A DNA stretch of 19,831 bases, from positions 1 to 19,831 of the forward strand of contig DNPC01000801.1 of the NCBI GenBank assembly GCA_003501565.1, written 5' to 3'. Positions 5,500 to 13,075 of the stretch are shown one piece after another. Under the pieces are notes generated by a model. It worked only from the letters and a program-made list of their open reading frames with translations. It did not search any database and had not been told where the DNA came from. Every line of letters starts with the position of its first letter. Position 1 is the first letter of the stretch. The translations under genes and the position numbers were made by a program. Origin of the DNA: Planctomycetaceae bacterium. GTDB taxonomy: Bacteria > Planctomycetota > Planctomycetia > Pirellulales > Pirellulaceae.

Positions 5500-6636
5500 G
5501 TGATTCGAAACAGGTATATGAAAAATAGGCGTGCTGCTTGGATTGCGGCTGGGCTAACACTAGGGCTGACTCTCGCTACTGCCTCAAAGTCCAACACGGT
5601 CGTAACGTCTCCGGCATCGGCTTACACTGGCAAGAATTACACCTGGCAAGGCGACAGCAATCTCTTCCTAGTTAGACAAGCAGCGGGTGCGATTCGCAAA
5701 CCTATCAATTTCAGCAACCAAACAGAAGTTCTCGAACCGTGGAGGGTAAAGTATGGCAACATAACGGCCGGCCAGTTCGGACCAGGACTGCCCTTTGAGG
5801 GCATGAATAGTGCTGGCCTTACTATTCACGCTTTATGGACCGGAGCGTCTGAGACTGAGGAGAAATCAGCGGAGCAGGCCAGGCCAAGCCTGAGCGAGTT
5901 TGAGTGGATTCAGTACCACCTCGACTGCTTTCCTGATGTCGCAAGCATAATCGCGACATTGGAAGAAGTACGGGACATTACTCCCAGGTCCTGGCCTCAC
6001 GATGTACTGAAGCAAAAGGTCTATTCTCAAAGAAAATTCCGTCTAGACAGAATCTTTGCACAAGTCCATTTTTTTGTTTCCGACGCATCTCAGAGATGCG
6101 CCGTCTTTGATTGGATCGATAGTGAACAGGTGGTGACAGTTATCGAAAATCACCCTAGTTGCGTACAAGTACTTGGAGCATCAACATACGCCTCTACTTT
6201 ACAGCGGTTCAACTTCCATTATCTAGATTCGCCTACACTTCGTTTGGCAAATCAGCGTCGCAGCCGTGGTTCGTGGTCACCCTCTGAAATGTTCGAACTC
6301 TTGGACTACGGTAAGACTAAGTCCACAGTGTGGCAAAGCGTGGCTCTACAAGACCAGGGCGTTCTGATTTTCCGCCATATTTCGACTGGCCGAACACATC
6401 GCGTTAGTATTCCCACCCAAGGCCTTAAATCCTCAGCACCCTCACAGGGAAGGCCTGATACCCTATGGCTTGCATACAAACGGGAGCCAGGTGGCAACGA
6501 ATATGTTGTTGAATCCGAGTGGAGTACAGACTCGCTCGAGCGGCATAAGAAGGCCCTCGAAAGCGCCCTCAGCACCCGATCTCTCGAACTCCTAGGACCA
6601 GTACTTCTAAAAAAACTAAGAGCTAGCTGGGACTAA
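5500..6636 (+). CDS. exported choloylglycine hydrolase-like (Ntn) protein, catalytic Cys not found
   Basis: The GTG at 5500 has AAAGGA 7 nt upstream and gives 378 residues; a TTG further upstream is less likely. The N-terminus (RNRYMKNRRAAW then IAAGLTLGLTLATA) is a signal peptide, so the protein is exported. Features of the choloylglycine hydrolase / linear-amide C-N hydrolase family follow: GKNYTW near residue 44 (family GKNYDW or GRNxDW), EPWRVKYGNIT, and PFEGMNSAGLTIHALW, the segment that lines the active site. In the family the nucleophile is a Cys about 13 residues before GKN, exposed by cleavage; here that region reads ASKSNTVVTS with no Cys, and the usual Asp of GKNYDW is Thr. It may be an inactive binding protein or use Ser. 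The convergent gene at 6672 follows after 35 bp. Confidence 0.68.
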   Translation: MIRNRYMKNRRAAWIAAGLTLGLTLATASKSNTVVTSPASAYTGKNYTWQGDSNLFLVRQAAGAIRKPINFSNQTEVLEPWRVKYGNITAGQFGPGLPFEGMNSAGLTIHALWTGASETEEKSAEQARPSLSEFEWIQYHLDCFPDVASIIATLEEVRDITPRSWPHDVLKQKVYSQRKFRLDRIFAQVHFFVSDASQRCAVFDWIDSEQVVTVIENHPSCVQVLGASTYASTLQRFNFHYLDSPTLRLANQRRSRGSWSPSEMFELLDYGKTKSTVWQSVALQDQGVLIFRHISTGRTHRVSIPTQGLKSSAPSQGRPDTLWLAYKREPGGNEYVVESEWSTDSLERHKKALESALSTRSLELLGPVLLKKLRASWD

Positions 6637-6671
6637 GCGGAACTCCACCCCATTACTGATCAAATGTGTTT

Positions 6672-7247
6672 TCACATCCCACGCTCTGTCTCAGTTTGGA
6701 CTTCATACTGCCTTAGTAAGCTCAGCGTTCGGAGGACATCATCTTCGTAATTTGATGTTTCGACTCGATCGAGTAGAGCGGGGATGATCCTGTCGCGGAA
6801 GCTGTAAACGAGAATCGGATTCTTAGCGATCCCACGTTTGTTACAGTAGTCCGCAAGGGACTCATCAAGCGACTCGGCTTCGGCGACGGTCCAACAAACC
6901 CAAACTCGTTTGATTATCTCTGAATCGAAACCAAGCGACTGGTATGTGGCGACAATCTGTTCTTCGTAGGTTTTGCCTTTGGTCCAATCGGTGTTTGGTC
7001 CTTCGCGTCGTTGCGGCCTACCGAAGAATTTACGTTCAAAGGCTTCACTCAGCCCAGCAGGAGTAGGACACCAATTCTCACAATGGGTTACGCTAACTTC
7101 GGCGTGGTATTGCGAGCCGTCACGGAGGTTATACGCGAGCAAATCGAGTTGCCGATTGTTTCCGTTGATGACCTTTACATCCGGCGAAGTCAGGCAGCCT
7201 TCGCAGATGCGAAAATAGGATTCGACAATCCGTTCGGTGGTGTTCAT
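6672..7247 (-). CDS. PD-(D/E)XK nuclease-fold-like unknown protein
   Basis: This 191-aa protein has an N-terminal helix with Glu (ERIVESYFRI), then VINGNNRQLDLLAYN and YHAEVSVTHCENWCPTPAG. The order Glu9 ... Asp35 ... Glu50-Val-Ser52 matches the core of the PD-(D/E)XK nuclease fold, except that the usual Lys is Ser. Later parts include KFFGRPQRREGPNTDWTKGKTYEEQI, a beta strand RVWVCWTV, and SNYEDDVLRTLSLLRQYE, which I believe are shared by a family of hypothetical proteins in varied bacteria. Function is not known; a nucleic-acid or structural role fits the fold. It is convergent with the Ntn-hydrolase-like gene. Confidence 0.6.
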   Translation of the reverse strand: MNTTERIVESYFRICEGCLTSPDVKVINGNNRQLDLLAYNLRDGSQYHAEVSVTHCENWCPTPAGLSEAFERKFFGRPQRREGPNTDWTKGKTYEEQIVATYQSLGFDSEIIKRVWVCWTVAEAESLDESLADYCNKRGIAKNPILVYSFRDRIIPALLDRVETSNYEDDVLRTLSLLRQYEVQTETERGM

Positions 7248-7396
7248 TGTGAATTAGTGCAAGATCTGAGGCGTGGTTCCAAGTGATCATTGCATGCGTG
7301 CTTGACCCAAAATACAGAGTATACCTCAGTCGTGGTTCGAGTAGCGTTGCTACTCGATTTCTGCGCGCTCAGAACATCTGGTCAAGACGAAAAAAG

Positions 7397-7483
7397 CTCC
7401 GCCGAATAACGACGAGGCTTCCAAGACCGCGATACGCCCGAGTAGCAGTCTTAGTTGTATGGTATGGCTTCCGTGTCCCAGTG
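7397..7483 (-). repeat. dispersed ~85-bp repeat with RNA-like hairpin, copy 2
   Basis: This is the partner of 5177-5263, with 28 consecutive identical bases (7407-7434 against 5188-5215). The stem AAGACCGC (7423-7430) / GCAGTCTT (7445-7452) is kept while the loop is 14 nt and different. Unlike copy 1, it is enclosed by the inverted repeat 7389-7398 / 7486-7494. It lies 150 bp upstream of the minus-strand gene starting at 7247. Confidence 0.65.
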
Positions 7484-7644
7484 CAAGCTTTTTCTGGTAC
7501 CGGGCGGACGGACTTTGGGGAGAAAAGCTGAGGCTTTTTCCACCGCATAGGTCAAAGCCTTCCCAGGAAGAACCTATTGGATTTCTCACAGCGTTTAACT
7601 CCTAACGGAGCCGGAACTGAGCGATCGTCAATCACCTGGATACT

Positions 7645-7669
7645 TTGAGGGCGACTCGGCAACCCTCAA
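7645..7669. repeat. hairpin after the 384-aa gene
   Basis: The arms ttgaggg (7645-7651) and ccctcaa (7663-7669) pair perfectly around an 11-nt loop, 16 bp beyond the stop of the minus-strand gene 7686-8840. No T-run follows on the minus strand, so it is at best a weak terminator or an mRNA 3'-end stabiliser. Confidence 0.45.
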
Positions 7670-7685
7670 GCAATACACGACAAAT

Positions 7686-8840
7686 CTAGCGTTCGATCAG
7701 TGTGCCCTGCAGACGTTGGAGGCCGGGCAGCGAATCAAGTATCAAAGCTTTTTCACTTTCGTTCAGTTTCAATTCAGATTGAAGCCACTCGGGTTTCAAA
7801 GCTATCGCAATTTCCAAGATAGTATCAAAGTCCTCATCTTGGCTCGGGAAGTACAGATAGAAGACTTGCGATTCTTCTGATTCGTCCCGCAAGGCCCCTG
7901 CGTCTTGCCCGTTCGTTTGGATCTCAACTGAAGCCGCCCCACACTCGGCTATGGCCCGTATCGATTGAGCGGTCGGATTCAAGCCAGTGATCCTCAGCTT
8001 CTTGGTTTTGATGCGCGAAAGCATGCGAGTCAATGCTCCATCTGCATAAGCAGTCGGGGCAAAGTCGACCCTCCAAATTTCCGCTTTCCTCTCAAGAAAC
8101 TGTGCGCAACTATGTGAAAAGAATTCTCCAAACACAATTAAATGGTCAATGTGACCAGTCAAACAACCATCACCGAGATCCTCGCCATTGGTACCCATCG
8201 CGAGAGTAATAGGTAGTGAAACCTCACTAATGCTCCTCAATTGCGCAGGATTCGGGTGTGCGAGCGAAAACGTAAGCTGTGCAGATCTGGGGATGTGGTT
8301 GAGCCAGTCGAGAATCTCGGGAGTGAACCGTGTGTCATTTTCGCGAATCGTTATCCCCACACTAGTTAACAAAGAACTGTCGAGTTTGTCGTAAGGGAAC
8401 CCAAGAAGCTGCTCCAGTGTGCAGTCCAAGCGTGTGGGGACAGTCGTGGAGTTCGGCCCTATTCGCGCGGACAACGCGACCGGTAGTGAGGCGTTTTCAG
8501 CTTGCGAAAAATCGACGAAAAAACCACTCTCGTCAAGAAGCTCCGCAGTCTGCTGCCTTTCAATGTAGGGGTCCATGAAGGCTAGTGCCACAAAGCAAGC
8601 GGCCGCACCAAATAGAGGAAGCCAGAAGACGAAAAAACCGATACTGAACCGCCAACGAATCTCTCCCAAATACATGCACGCAGACGAGACCAGTGCGACG
8701 ACAGACGAGACCAATACGATCAACAGAGAAATCGCTGCTATGAGTTGCACTGCCCGCACAAAGTCCTGGACGAACCCAAAAATGCAGACCTGAGAAACAA
8801 GCAGAATGAGAAGCACCGCTACGAAAAACCGAAGTATCAT
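7686..8840 (-). CDS. membrane protein with LRR-like C-terminal domain
   Basis: This 384-aa protein begins with three to four hydrophobic helices (FFVAVLLILLVSQVCIFGFV; LIAAISLLIVLVSSVVALV; FSIGFFVFWLPLFGAAACFV) within the first 110 residues. The remainder is soluble and appears to consist of short strand-turn-helix repeats such as LRSISEVSLPITLAMGTN, KLRITGLNPTAQSIRAIAEC and LESLKLNESEKALIL-type segments ending DSLPGLQRLQGT. This resembles the degenerate LRR-like domains common in planctomycete proteins, with a probable scaffold or binding role on one face of the membrane. No catalytic motif is seen. The ATG at 8840 fits the first helix but has no strong ribosome binding site. Confidence 0.6.
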   Translation of the reverse strand: MILRFFVAVLLILLVSQVCIFGFVQDFVRAVQLIAAISLLIVLVSSVVALVSSACMYLGEIRWRFSIGFFVFWLPLFGAAACFVALAFMDPYIERQQTAELLDESGFFVDFSQAENASLPVALSARIGPNSTTVPTRLDCTLEQLLGFPYDKLDSSLLTSVGITIRENDTRFTPEILDWLNHIPRSAQLTFSLAHPNPAQLRSISEVSLPITLAMGTNGEDLGDGCLTGHIDHLIVFGEFFSHSCAQFLERKAEIWRVDFAPTAYADGALTRMLSRIKTKKLRITGLNPTAQSIRAIAECGAASVEIQTNGQDAGALRDESEESQVFYLYFPSQDEDFDTILEIAIALKPEWLQSELKLNESEKALILDSLPGLQRLQGTLIER

Positions 8841-8931
8841 TGAGCTGTTCTTGCACCCGTAGAAGGATCATCACTTGACACTGTGCCCTTCCCAATCTTG
8901 CCCAAGCAATCGGTAAAGCTACGCAGCGAGC

Positions 8932-9180
8932 TTACTCAGCGGGCTTTCTGAACACGAGATGAACCCGGAATGAAGTCTGCGAACCGCTAATCTCCGGTGT
9001 TTGCATTTGCCCGTCAAACTCCCAGCCGTCTTTAGCCATTTGATTTAGGACATCCTTGACATTCTTGGCATTCGGCCAGGGCCCCAACGCTCTCACTTCA
9101 TACTGCCATTGTTGATCGAGAGACTCCCAAATTTCGTCGTGGGTTTTTCCTTCTTCTTCAGGTGCACCTCGCATTTTCAT
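8932..9180 (-). CDS. DUF4177-like small protein
   Basis: This 82-aa protein carries the DUF4177-type layout: W-Q-Y-E-V near residue 25, then KNVKDVLNQMAKDGWEFDGQ, and a final strand RVHLVFRKP. The family consensus is an aromatic W-x-Y strand, an L-N....GWE helix-turn, and a closing strand ending in (K/R)P; its function is unknown. The N-terminus is charged (MKMRGAPEEEGKTHDEIW). The start is uncertain, since two in-frame ATGs lie close together with no clear ribosome binding site. It overlaps the end of the 65-aa frame upstream by 23 nt. Confidence 0.6.
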   Translation of the reverse strand: MKMRGAPEEEGKTHDEIWESLDQQWQYEVRALGPWPNAKNVKDVLNQMAKDGWEFDGQMQTPEISGSQTSFRVHLVFRKPAE

Positions 9181-9355
9181 CTTGCTGACTAAATGATGCT
9201 AATGAAATAGACGGAAGGTTGCTTGCGATAACTGCCAGAAATGCGAGACATCCCAGGCCAAGGCAGAGGTTGCGTAGCGCTGATTGCATTGGAGGTGCTC
9301 CGAATTGATATGGGCGGGTTAGACTGCCCATCAATTCTACACGGATCTCTTCCAT
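9158..9355 (-). CDS. possible 65-aa single-pass membrane protein
   Basis: From the ATG at 9355 the frame reads MEEIRVELMGSLTRPYQFGA, then a hydrophobic helix (LRNLCLGLGCLAFLAVIA) and a short polar tail. It could be a small anchor protein expressed with the DUF4177-like gene it overlaps. The ribosome binding site is poor and no family is recognised, so a chance frame is a real alternative. Confidence 0.35.
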   Translation of the reverse strand: MEEIRVELMGSLTRPYQFGAPPMQSALRNLCLGLGCLAFLAVIASNLPSISLASFSQQDENARCT

Positions 9356-9534
9356 TAAAGCGGGCCTAAGAACGCCTTCGGGGCTTGAAACCCTTCCCAC
9401 CAAGAAATCGGTTGCGAGGCCTGAAAACTAGCACAACTCGCTCAGTACTTTTAACTGTTTCTTCGCTTTACTGCTGAGTTTTCTGTGGTTTGATTGAATT
9501 GTCAATTAGCCGATAACGTTCTGGAGCGTCAGGG

Positions 9535-10182
9535 ATGAAGTTGTTGCCACGTTACTCACTCAGACTGATTCTTATCTTGACTGCACTTGCCGCAATTCCA
9601 TCAGTCATCGCTCATAAACGACTCGAACAACAACGCGTTCGCAACCAGCAATTCACGAAGCAATGGCAGGTGATAGATGAATTGAAAGCGGACGCTTCAT
9701 TCGGATTCGACCACTATCAGACCAAAGTCGATTCCTACGAAATTATTACCAACAGGGTAAGATTCAAGTCTCCGCCAAAACTTGGCGAAAAAACATTTCC
9801 ATCAGAGGCAACGGAGATGTCGGTTGATCTGGAGGTGCGACCAGATGCCCTTGAACTTGCCGCTAAACTCCCCTTCTTGGACGCAATAGTGCTGGAAGGC
9901 GGCTACAACGTAAGCGAAGAGCAGTGCGAACTCCTCGGCCAGTGTGAGAGGCTCAGGTACGTTGTGATTTGGGGATCGTGCGATTTGGAAGGCCTTGAGA
10001 AGATACTCGAAGCACCGAAGCTACAACTTGTACATGCCAATGTAAAACAAGGAGACCTAGAGGCAGCACGTCAGCTTGGCAAGTCGAAGGGTGTTTGCAT
10101 GAAACTCAGTGCTGCTACCCCAGCAGAATTGCTTCGCAAACCCACGGACAAGGAACAGCAGCAGTGGCAGTCAGTATTGTGA
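9535..10182 (+). CDS. planctomycete membrane-anchored LRR-like protein
   Basis: This 215-aa protein begins MKLLPRYSLRLILILTALAA, the N-terminal 'F/Y-S-L-R-x-L-L-x-x-T-x-x-A' membrane segment found in many planctomycete proteins, followed by the basic stretch HKRLEQQRVR. The soluble part has LRR-like strands (LPFLDAIVLEGGYNVSEEQC; CERLRYVVIWGSCDLEGLEK; PKLQLVHANVKQGDLEAARQ) with about 23-residue spacing. It is probably anchored facing the cell envelope, and its function is unknown. GTCAGGG just before the ATG at 9535 acts as a weak ribosome binding site. It is the only plus-strand gene in the 6.7-16.0 kb stretch. Confidence 0.68.
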   Translation: MKLLPRYSLRLILILTALAAIPSVIAHKRLEQQRVRNQQFTKQWQVIDELKADASFGFDHYQTKVDSYEIITNRVRFKSPPKLGEKTFPSEATEMSVDLEVRPDALELAAKLPFLDAIVLEGGYNVSEEQCELLGQCERLRYVVIWGSCDLEGLEKILEAPKLQLVHANVKQGDLEAARQLGKSKGVCMKLSAATPAELLRKPTDKEQQQWQSVL

Positions 10183-10719
10183 TAGGCGTCCAAATTCCTG
10201 GCCAGTTCACTAGCTTCTCTATGCTCGGCAGCCTGAGCATTCATTGAGATAATTTTGGGTGGCTCTGAGATAGCTTGGAAACCAACTCATTTACAGCCAG
10301 AAGAGGTTGCCGAGAGAAAAGGCCCCGCAGCGTGCACACAAACATCGCTGCGGGGTGATCTCCTCAGTGGCTGCTTGCTGTTTGCCGGGAGCCAATGGCA
10401 AATCAGTGGCCGTTTTGTAAATCGACCAACGGTGAGGCTGAGCTTTAGCGGAGCCGGACGAGAGAGCCCTTTGAATGAGAAAGTAGCTGCCTTACCTGCT
10501 AGCATTGAGAGGACAGAACTATCCGCCGCGGGTCACAACCACAGACAACGGCCACCCTTCGTCACAACCACGGTCGGGCCTTCGTAGCCCATGTAAGGAC
10601 TTCCGCGATGCACGCCACGACTTCAAGCGACTGCATCAAACGTCAGCTTTTCGCACACACAACCACAGTCTGTGTATACGTTGCTGCAAGCCAGCGCGAA
10701 CGACCGCCAAACCCTAGCG
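10183..10719. other. gene-free region with a hairpin and short repeats
   Basis: No supported gene lies in these 537 bp. Short frames on both strands (10255-10587 plus, 10287-10505 minus) cover each other and lack family features. The region contains a strong GC-rich hairpin (10323-10355) and three copies of cacaaccac (10534-10542, 10563-10571, 10658-10666), two of them preceded by gt. Confidence 0.55.
10317..10355 (-). terminator. GC-rich hairpin, probable terminator for minus-strand transcription
   Basis: The arms ccccgcagcg (10323-10332) and cgctgcgggg (10346-10355) are perfectly complementary over 10 bp with a 13-nt loop. Read from the minus strand the stem is followed by CC and TTTT (10320-10317). 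It lies about 365 bp past the stop of the beta-helix gene. The T-run is short, so termination is likely but not certain. Confidence 0.5.
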
Positions 10720-11445
10720 TCACCATGCCTGCTTCGTTGCAATCGATTGCTCGGCTTCCCCCTGAGTCATGACGCACCAACGAGAGTAGCTATTGCCGTG
10801 TGCCGTCCTTCGATGCCCTGTGCCGTCTGGGTACAGCCCCGGAGGAACATCGCTGCGACCAACGGTCGCGTTAAACTGAGTGTAACCTACCGACGCAATT
10901 GAAACTAACGTTGCATTAGATGCGAAACCACCTATAGCGAGCCAGAGAAGTGCAGGTTCGTCTGTCGAAGATATGTCGGCCGCAAAGTTGCCCAATACGT
11001 GAACATTGGTTGAAGGCGTTCCGGTCATCAACGCTCCAGTGAAGTCACCGTCGATCCATATCTTCGATGTACCACTGGCAACGATTTTGCCATGAACAGA
11101 TCCGCCAACGAAGATATCATGAAATCCTGACGCTTTGATTGTCGTTCCCTCTGCTACGTCCCCACCAAGAATCACCTCGTGGTGGCCGCCTAATTCAAGC
11201 CCCGATTTGAGATCACCGCTGACGTGAACAATCCCACCCTCTGGAGCTGAGATCAATGCTTCACTGTCGCCATTTACCGCGATCGCATCTCCGGACCCAA
11301 TTAGCACTGGCTCCGTCTGTGATGGTCTTTCGACCCAACGCTTCGCGGATTTACCCTTGGACCAATAAGAGATCGATAACGGAAATACCATGCCACCGAG
11401 CACATCAATATGCGCAACACGCCGTTGAATTCGGGGAGGCATCAT
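10720..11445 (-). CDS. beta-helix protein resembling polymer-forming (bactofilin-like) proteins
   Basis: This 241-aa protein has a central region (residues about 50-165) of short strands at regular spacing, each turning on Gly-Asp or Gly-Gly: IGSGDAIAVNG, GGIVHVSGDLKSGLELGG, HHEVILGGDVAEGTTIKAS, DIFVGGSVHGKIVASG and KIWIDGDFTGAL. The pattern 'V.G.V.G.I...G...V.G' is a right-handed beta-solenoid as in bactofilins and related polymer-forming proteins. The N-terminus is basic (MMPPRIQRRVAH) and the C-terminal ~60 residues are not repetitive. Ascribing filament formation is inference, and the canonical bactofilin core is not exact. Two adjacent ATGs make the start uncertain by one codon. Confidence 0.55.
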   Translation of the reverse strand: MMPPRIQRRVAHIDVLGGMVFPLSISYWSKGKSAKRWVERPSQTEPVLIGSGDAIAVNGDSEALISAPEGGIVHVSGDLKSGLELGGHHEVILGGDVAEGTTIKASGFHDIFVGGSVHGKIVASGTSKIWIDGDFTGALMTGTPSTNVHVLGNFAADISSTDEPALLWLAIGGFASNATLVSIASVGYTQFNATVGRSDVPPGLYPDGTGHRRTAHGNSYSRWCVMTQGEAEQSIATKQAW

Positions 11446-11500
11446 TGCCCCAGTCGCTCCACTACATCCACGAGAACCATAAATAGTTGTTGTTACGGGG

Positions 11501-12247
11501 CTATCTGCCGTGCGCTAAACGTTCACCGTACATGTTGTCGATGTTTGGATTCGCCCGAATTTTGCTTGCAGTTTTTTCGATATCGTACGCAATTCGGTGG
11601 AACTCAGCAAAGTTGCCATCGAGCAAAACGAAAGACGCACGTGAGTCGTTGTCGCGGGGTTGGCCAACTGATCCAACAGTTACGATCGTTTTTTGAGCGA
11701 GCCGAACATTGTACCGAGTGCCAGGCTCCGGTTCGATGAATTCCCATTCTTCGTCAGAGTTCTGGTGGTAGATGCCGTTGATATGGGCGTGACCACACAC
11801 CAAAACTTTGTTGAATCGAGAAGCGATCCTGTTGAGTTTTTTGGGATCGTAAGAATCCTCAGGAAATACCCATTCGCGATTATCTTGCGGTGTTCCGTGA
11901 GCGAAATGGATACTGGATTCGATGTGGTCGTTCTTGAAAGACCTAATGATTCCGATTAGTTGGTCTGCATCGTCGGAATCGTTGAACTCGCTACGAATGT
12001 ATTTAATGTGGTCATTGTGAGTTGGGCTCCATTTGTTCGGGGCGTGATCGAGAATCGCGGAATCCCAGTCTCCAAGAAGTACGATGTCCCAGCTGTTGGA
12101 GAGGCGAACACATTCGGTGGAATCAGGGCCGTAGCAAACAAGATCACCAAGGCAGATGATTCGTGTTGCGGCCGTTTCGCGAATAGCGCCGAGCACTGCG
12201 TTCAACGCTTCAAGGTTACCGTGGATGTCTGTGATGATGGCGTCCAT
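11501..12247 (-). CDS. calcineurin-type metallophosphoesterase (YfcE-like fold), altered GNHD motif
   Basis: This 248-aa protein shows the metallophosphoesterase motifs in order: D-I-H-G-N at residues 7-11, G-D-L-V-C-Y-G-P at about 33-40, L-L-G-D-W-D where G-N-H-(D/E) is expected (about 57-62), F-A-H-G-T-P, and V-C-G-H-A-H-I. The family binds two metal ions and hydrolyses phosphodiesters or phosphomonoesters. Here the metal-bridging Asn is Asp and the catalytic His is Trp, so activity may be changed. Its length and GDLVCYGP are typical of the YfcE/MJ0936-type subgroup. The ATG at 12247 is the obvious start, directly before the first beta strand. A GTTAGAT core-like site lies 22 bp upstream. 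Confidence 0.82.
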   Translation of the reverse strand: MDAIITDIHGNLEALNAVLGAIRETAATRIICLGDLVCYGPDSTECVRLSNSWDIVLLGDWDSAILDHAPNKWSPTHNDHIKYIRSEFNDSDDADQLIGIIRSFKNDHIESSIHFAHGTPQDNREWVFPEDSYDPKKLNRIASRFNKVLVCGHAHINGIYHQNSDEEWEFIEPEPGTRYNVRLAQKTIVTVGSVGQPRDNDSRASFVLLDGNFAEFHRIAYDIEKTASKIRANPNIDNMYGERLAHGR

Positions 12248-12299
12248 TCATACATGCCCGATAACTGGTTTATCTAACGTGCGCCTTTAAGGAATGTGT

Positions 12300-12647
12300 T
12301 TAGGCTTGTGAGCGGAACCCGCCCTCTTTCGGCCGCCAGCTATCGCGAAGGATCCAGGTGCAGCTAGCGACAAGTGCTGAGACGGCAAGAAGCAAGTCAA
12401 CTCCTCGAATATCGAAACCGTCTAGCGCGTTCGCAGTAAACAACGCTCCGAAGAACAATATTGCAGGTACATAGGCGAGCAGCAAAGCGATACCAACGAA
12501 CGTCACCATCGTTGATCGCTGTTCACGGAACAAGGCGGTCGTTGCCATCATGGACGCGATAGCCAAGGTTCCGAATGGTACAACCGAAGGCAGCCAAATC
12601 AAGGACCAAAGTAGCACTGCGGCGCTGATCCAGGTGGTTGTTCTCAT
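12300..12647 (-). CDS. small integral membrane protein
   Basis: This 115-aa protein has three hydrophobic helices (AAVLLWSLIWLPSVVPFGTL and following; MVTFVGIALLLAYVPAILFF; VDLLLAVSALVASCTWIL) and a basic C-terminus (RDSWRPKEGGFRSQA). No family is recognised. Its ATG overlaps the stop of the upstream 143-aa gene (ATGA at 12644-12647), so the two are translated together and may act together. The stop lies in GCCTAAAC, which resembles the start of an attC-type site, but no full attC follows. Confidence 0.6.
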   Translation of the reverse strand: MRTTTWISAAVLLWSLIWLPSVVPFGTLAIASMMATTALFREQRSTMVTFVGIALLLAYVPAILFFGALFTANALDGFDIRGVDLLLAVSALVASCTWILRDSWRPKEGGFRSQA

Positions 12648-13075
12648 TTTAGATCAAATCCTTCCAAGATATCACTAACGTCACCAGCGAGAACCTGATC
12701 CCAAGCATACGCGATCTTACACAACTCGAGACTTAACTGCGTCAACGAATCTGGGTCCAAATGGCGACTTCGGTTCAGCCTCAGTTGATGCATCAGACCT
12801 CCGGAAATTATCCCCGAAACAAAGTAGGCTACATCCGCGATTCGCGTATGGTCGGCTGGATCATGACGTGAGTTTGGATCGAGGCCGTTGTAGTGTGTGT
12901 TGACCGTTCGGAGGCACTCAATAATTTCTTCGGCATGTACTGTGAAATTGGGCTCCGCATCGCTCTGCCCCACCAGCCAAAGGGCACCAACGAAGCTCCC
13001 TTCGATTGGCAATTCCGTCCCAGGCAGATTCGCGTGCGATGCTAACGATCGTTTCGCCTCTTCGTATTCAAACAT
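12644..13075 (-). CDS. unknown soluble protein, coupled to a membrane protein
   Basis: This 143-aa protein starts MFEYEEAKRSLASHANLPGT and contains EGSFVGALWLVGQSDAEPNF, a helix HAEEIIECLRTVNTHYNGLD, and a long helical C-terminal half (LTQLSLELCKIAYAWDQVLAGD). It has no signal peptide or recognised domain. The 4-nt overlap with the membrane protein gene downstream suggests a two-gene unit. ACGTTAGCC, similar to an integron core site, lies just upstream of the start. Confidence 0.55.
   Translation of the reverse strand: MFEYEEAKRSLASHANLPGTELPIEGSFVGALWLVGQSDAEPNFTVHAEEIIECLRTVNTHYNGLDPNSRHDPADHTRIADVAYFVSGIISGGLMHQLRLNRSRHLDPDSLTQLSLELCKIAYAWDQVLAGDVSDILEGFDLK

Larger units (their letters stand above)
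7248..7685. other. gene-free region with hairpins and repeat copy 2
   Basis: No convincing gene lies in these 438 bp. From left to right it holds the presumed promoter region of the 191-aa gene, the second copy of the dispersed repeat (7397-7483), an inverted repeat enclosing that copy (gaaaaaagct at 7389-7398 with agctttttc at 7486-7494), a small hairpin aaaagc-tgag-gctttt (7523-7538), and a 7-bp hairpin next to the end of the 384-aa gene (7645-7669). The short minus frame at 7350-7589 reads through the repeat and is not supported. Confidence 0.6.

Noticed and set aside
10255..10587. Overlapping plus- and minus-strand frames (110 aa and 72 aa)
   Set aside because: They cover each other, have no domain or ribosome binding site, and include a GC-rich hairpin.
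12266..12306. Possible attC site: GCCTAAAC ... GTTAGAT
   Set aside because: It is only about 35 nt long, shorter than known attC sites, and the inner arms do not pair well.
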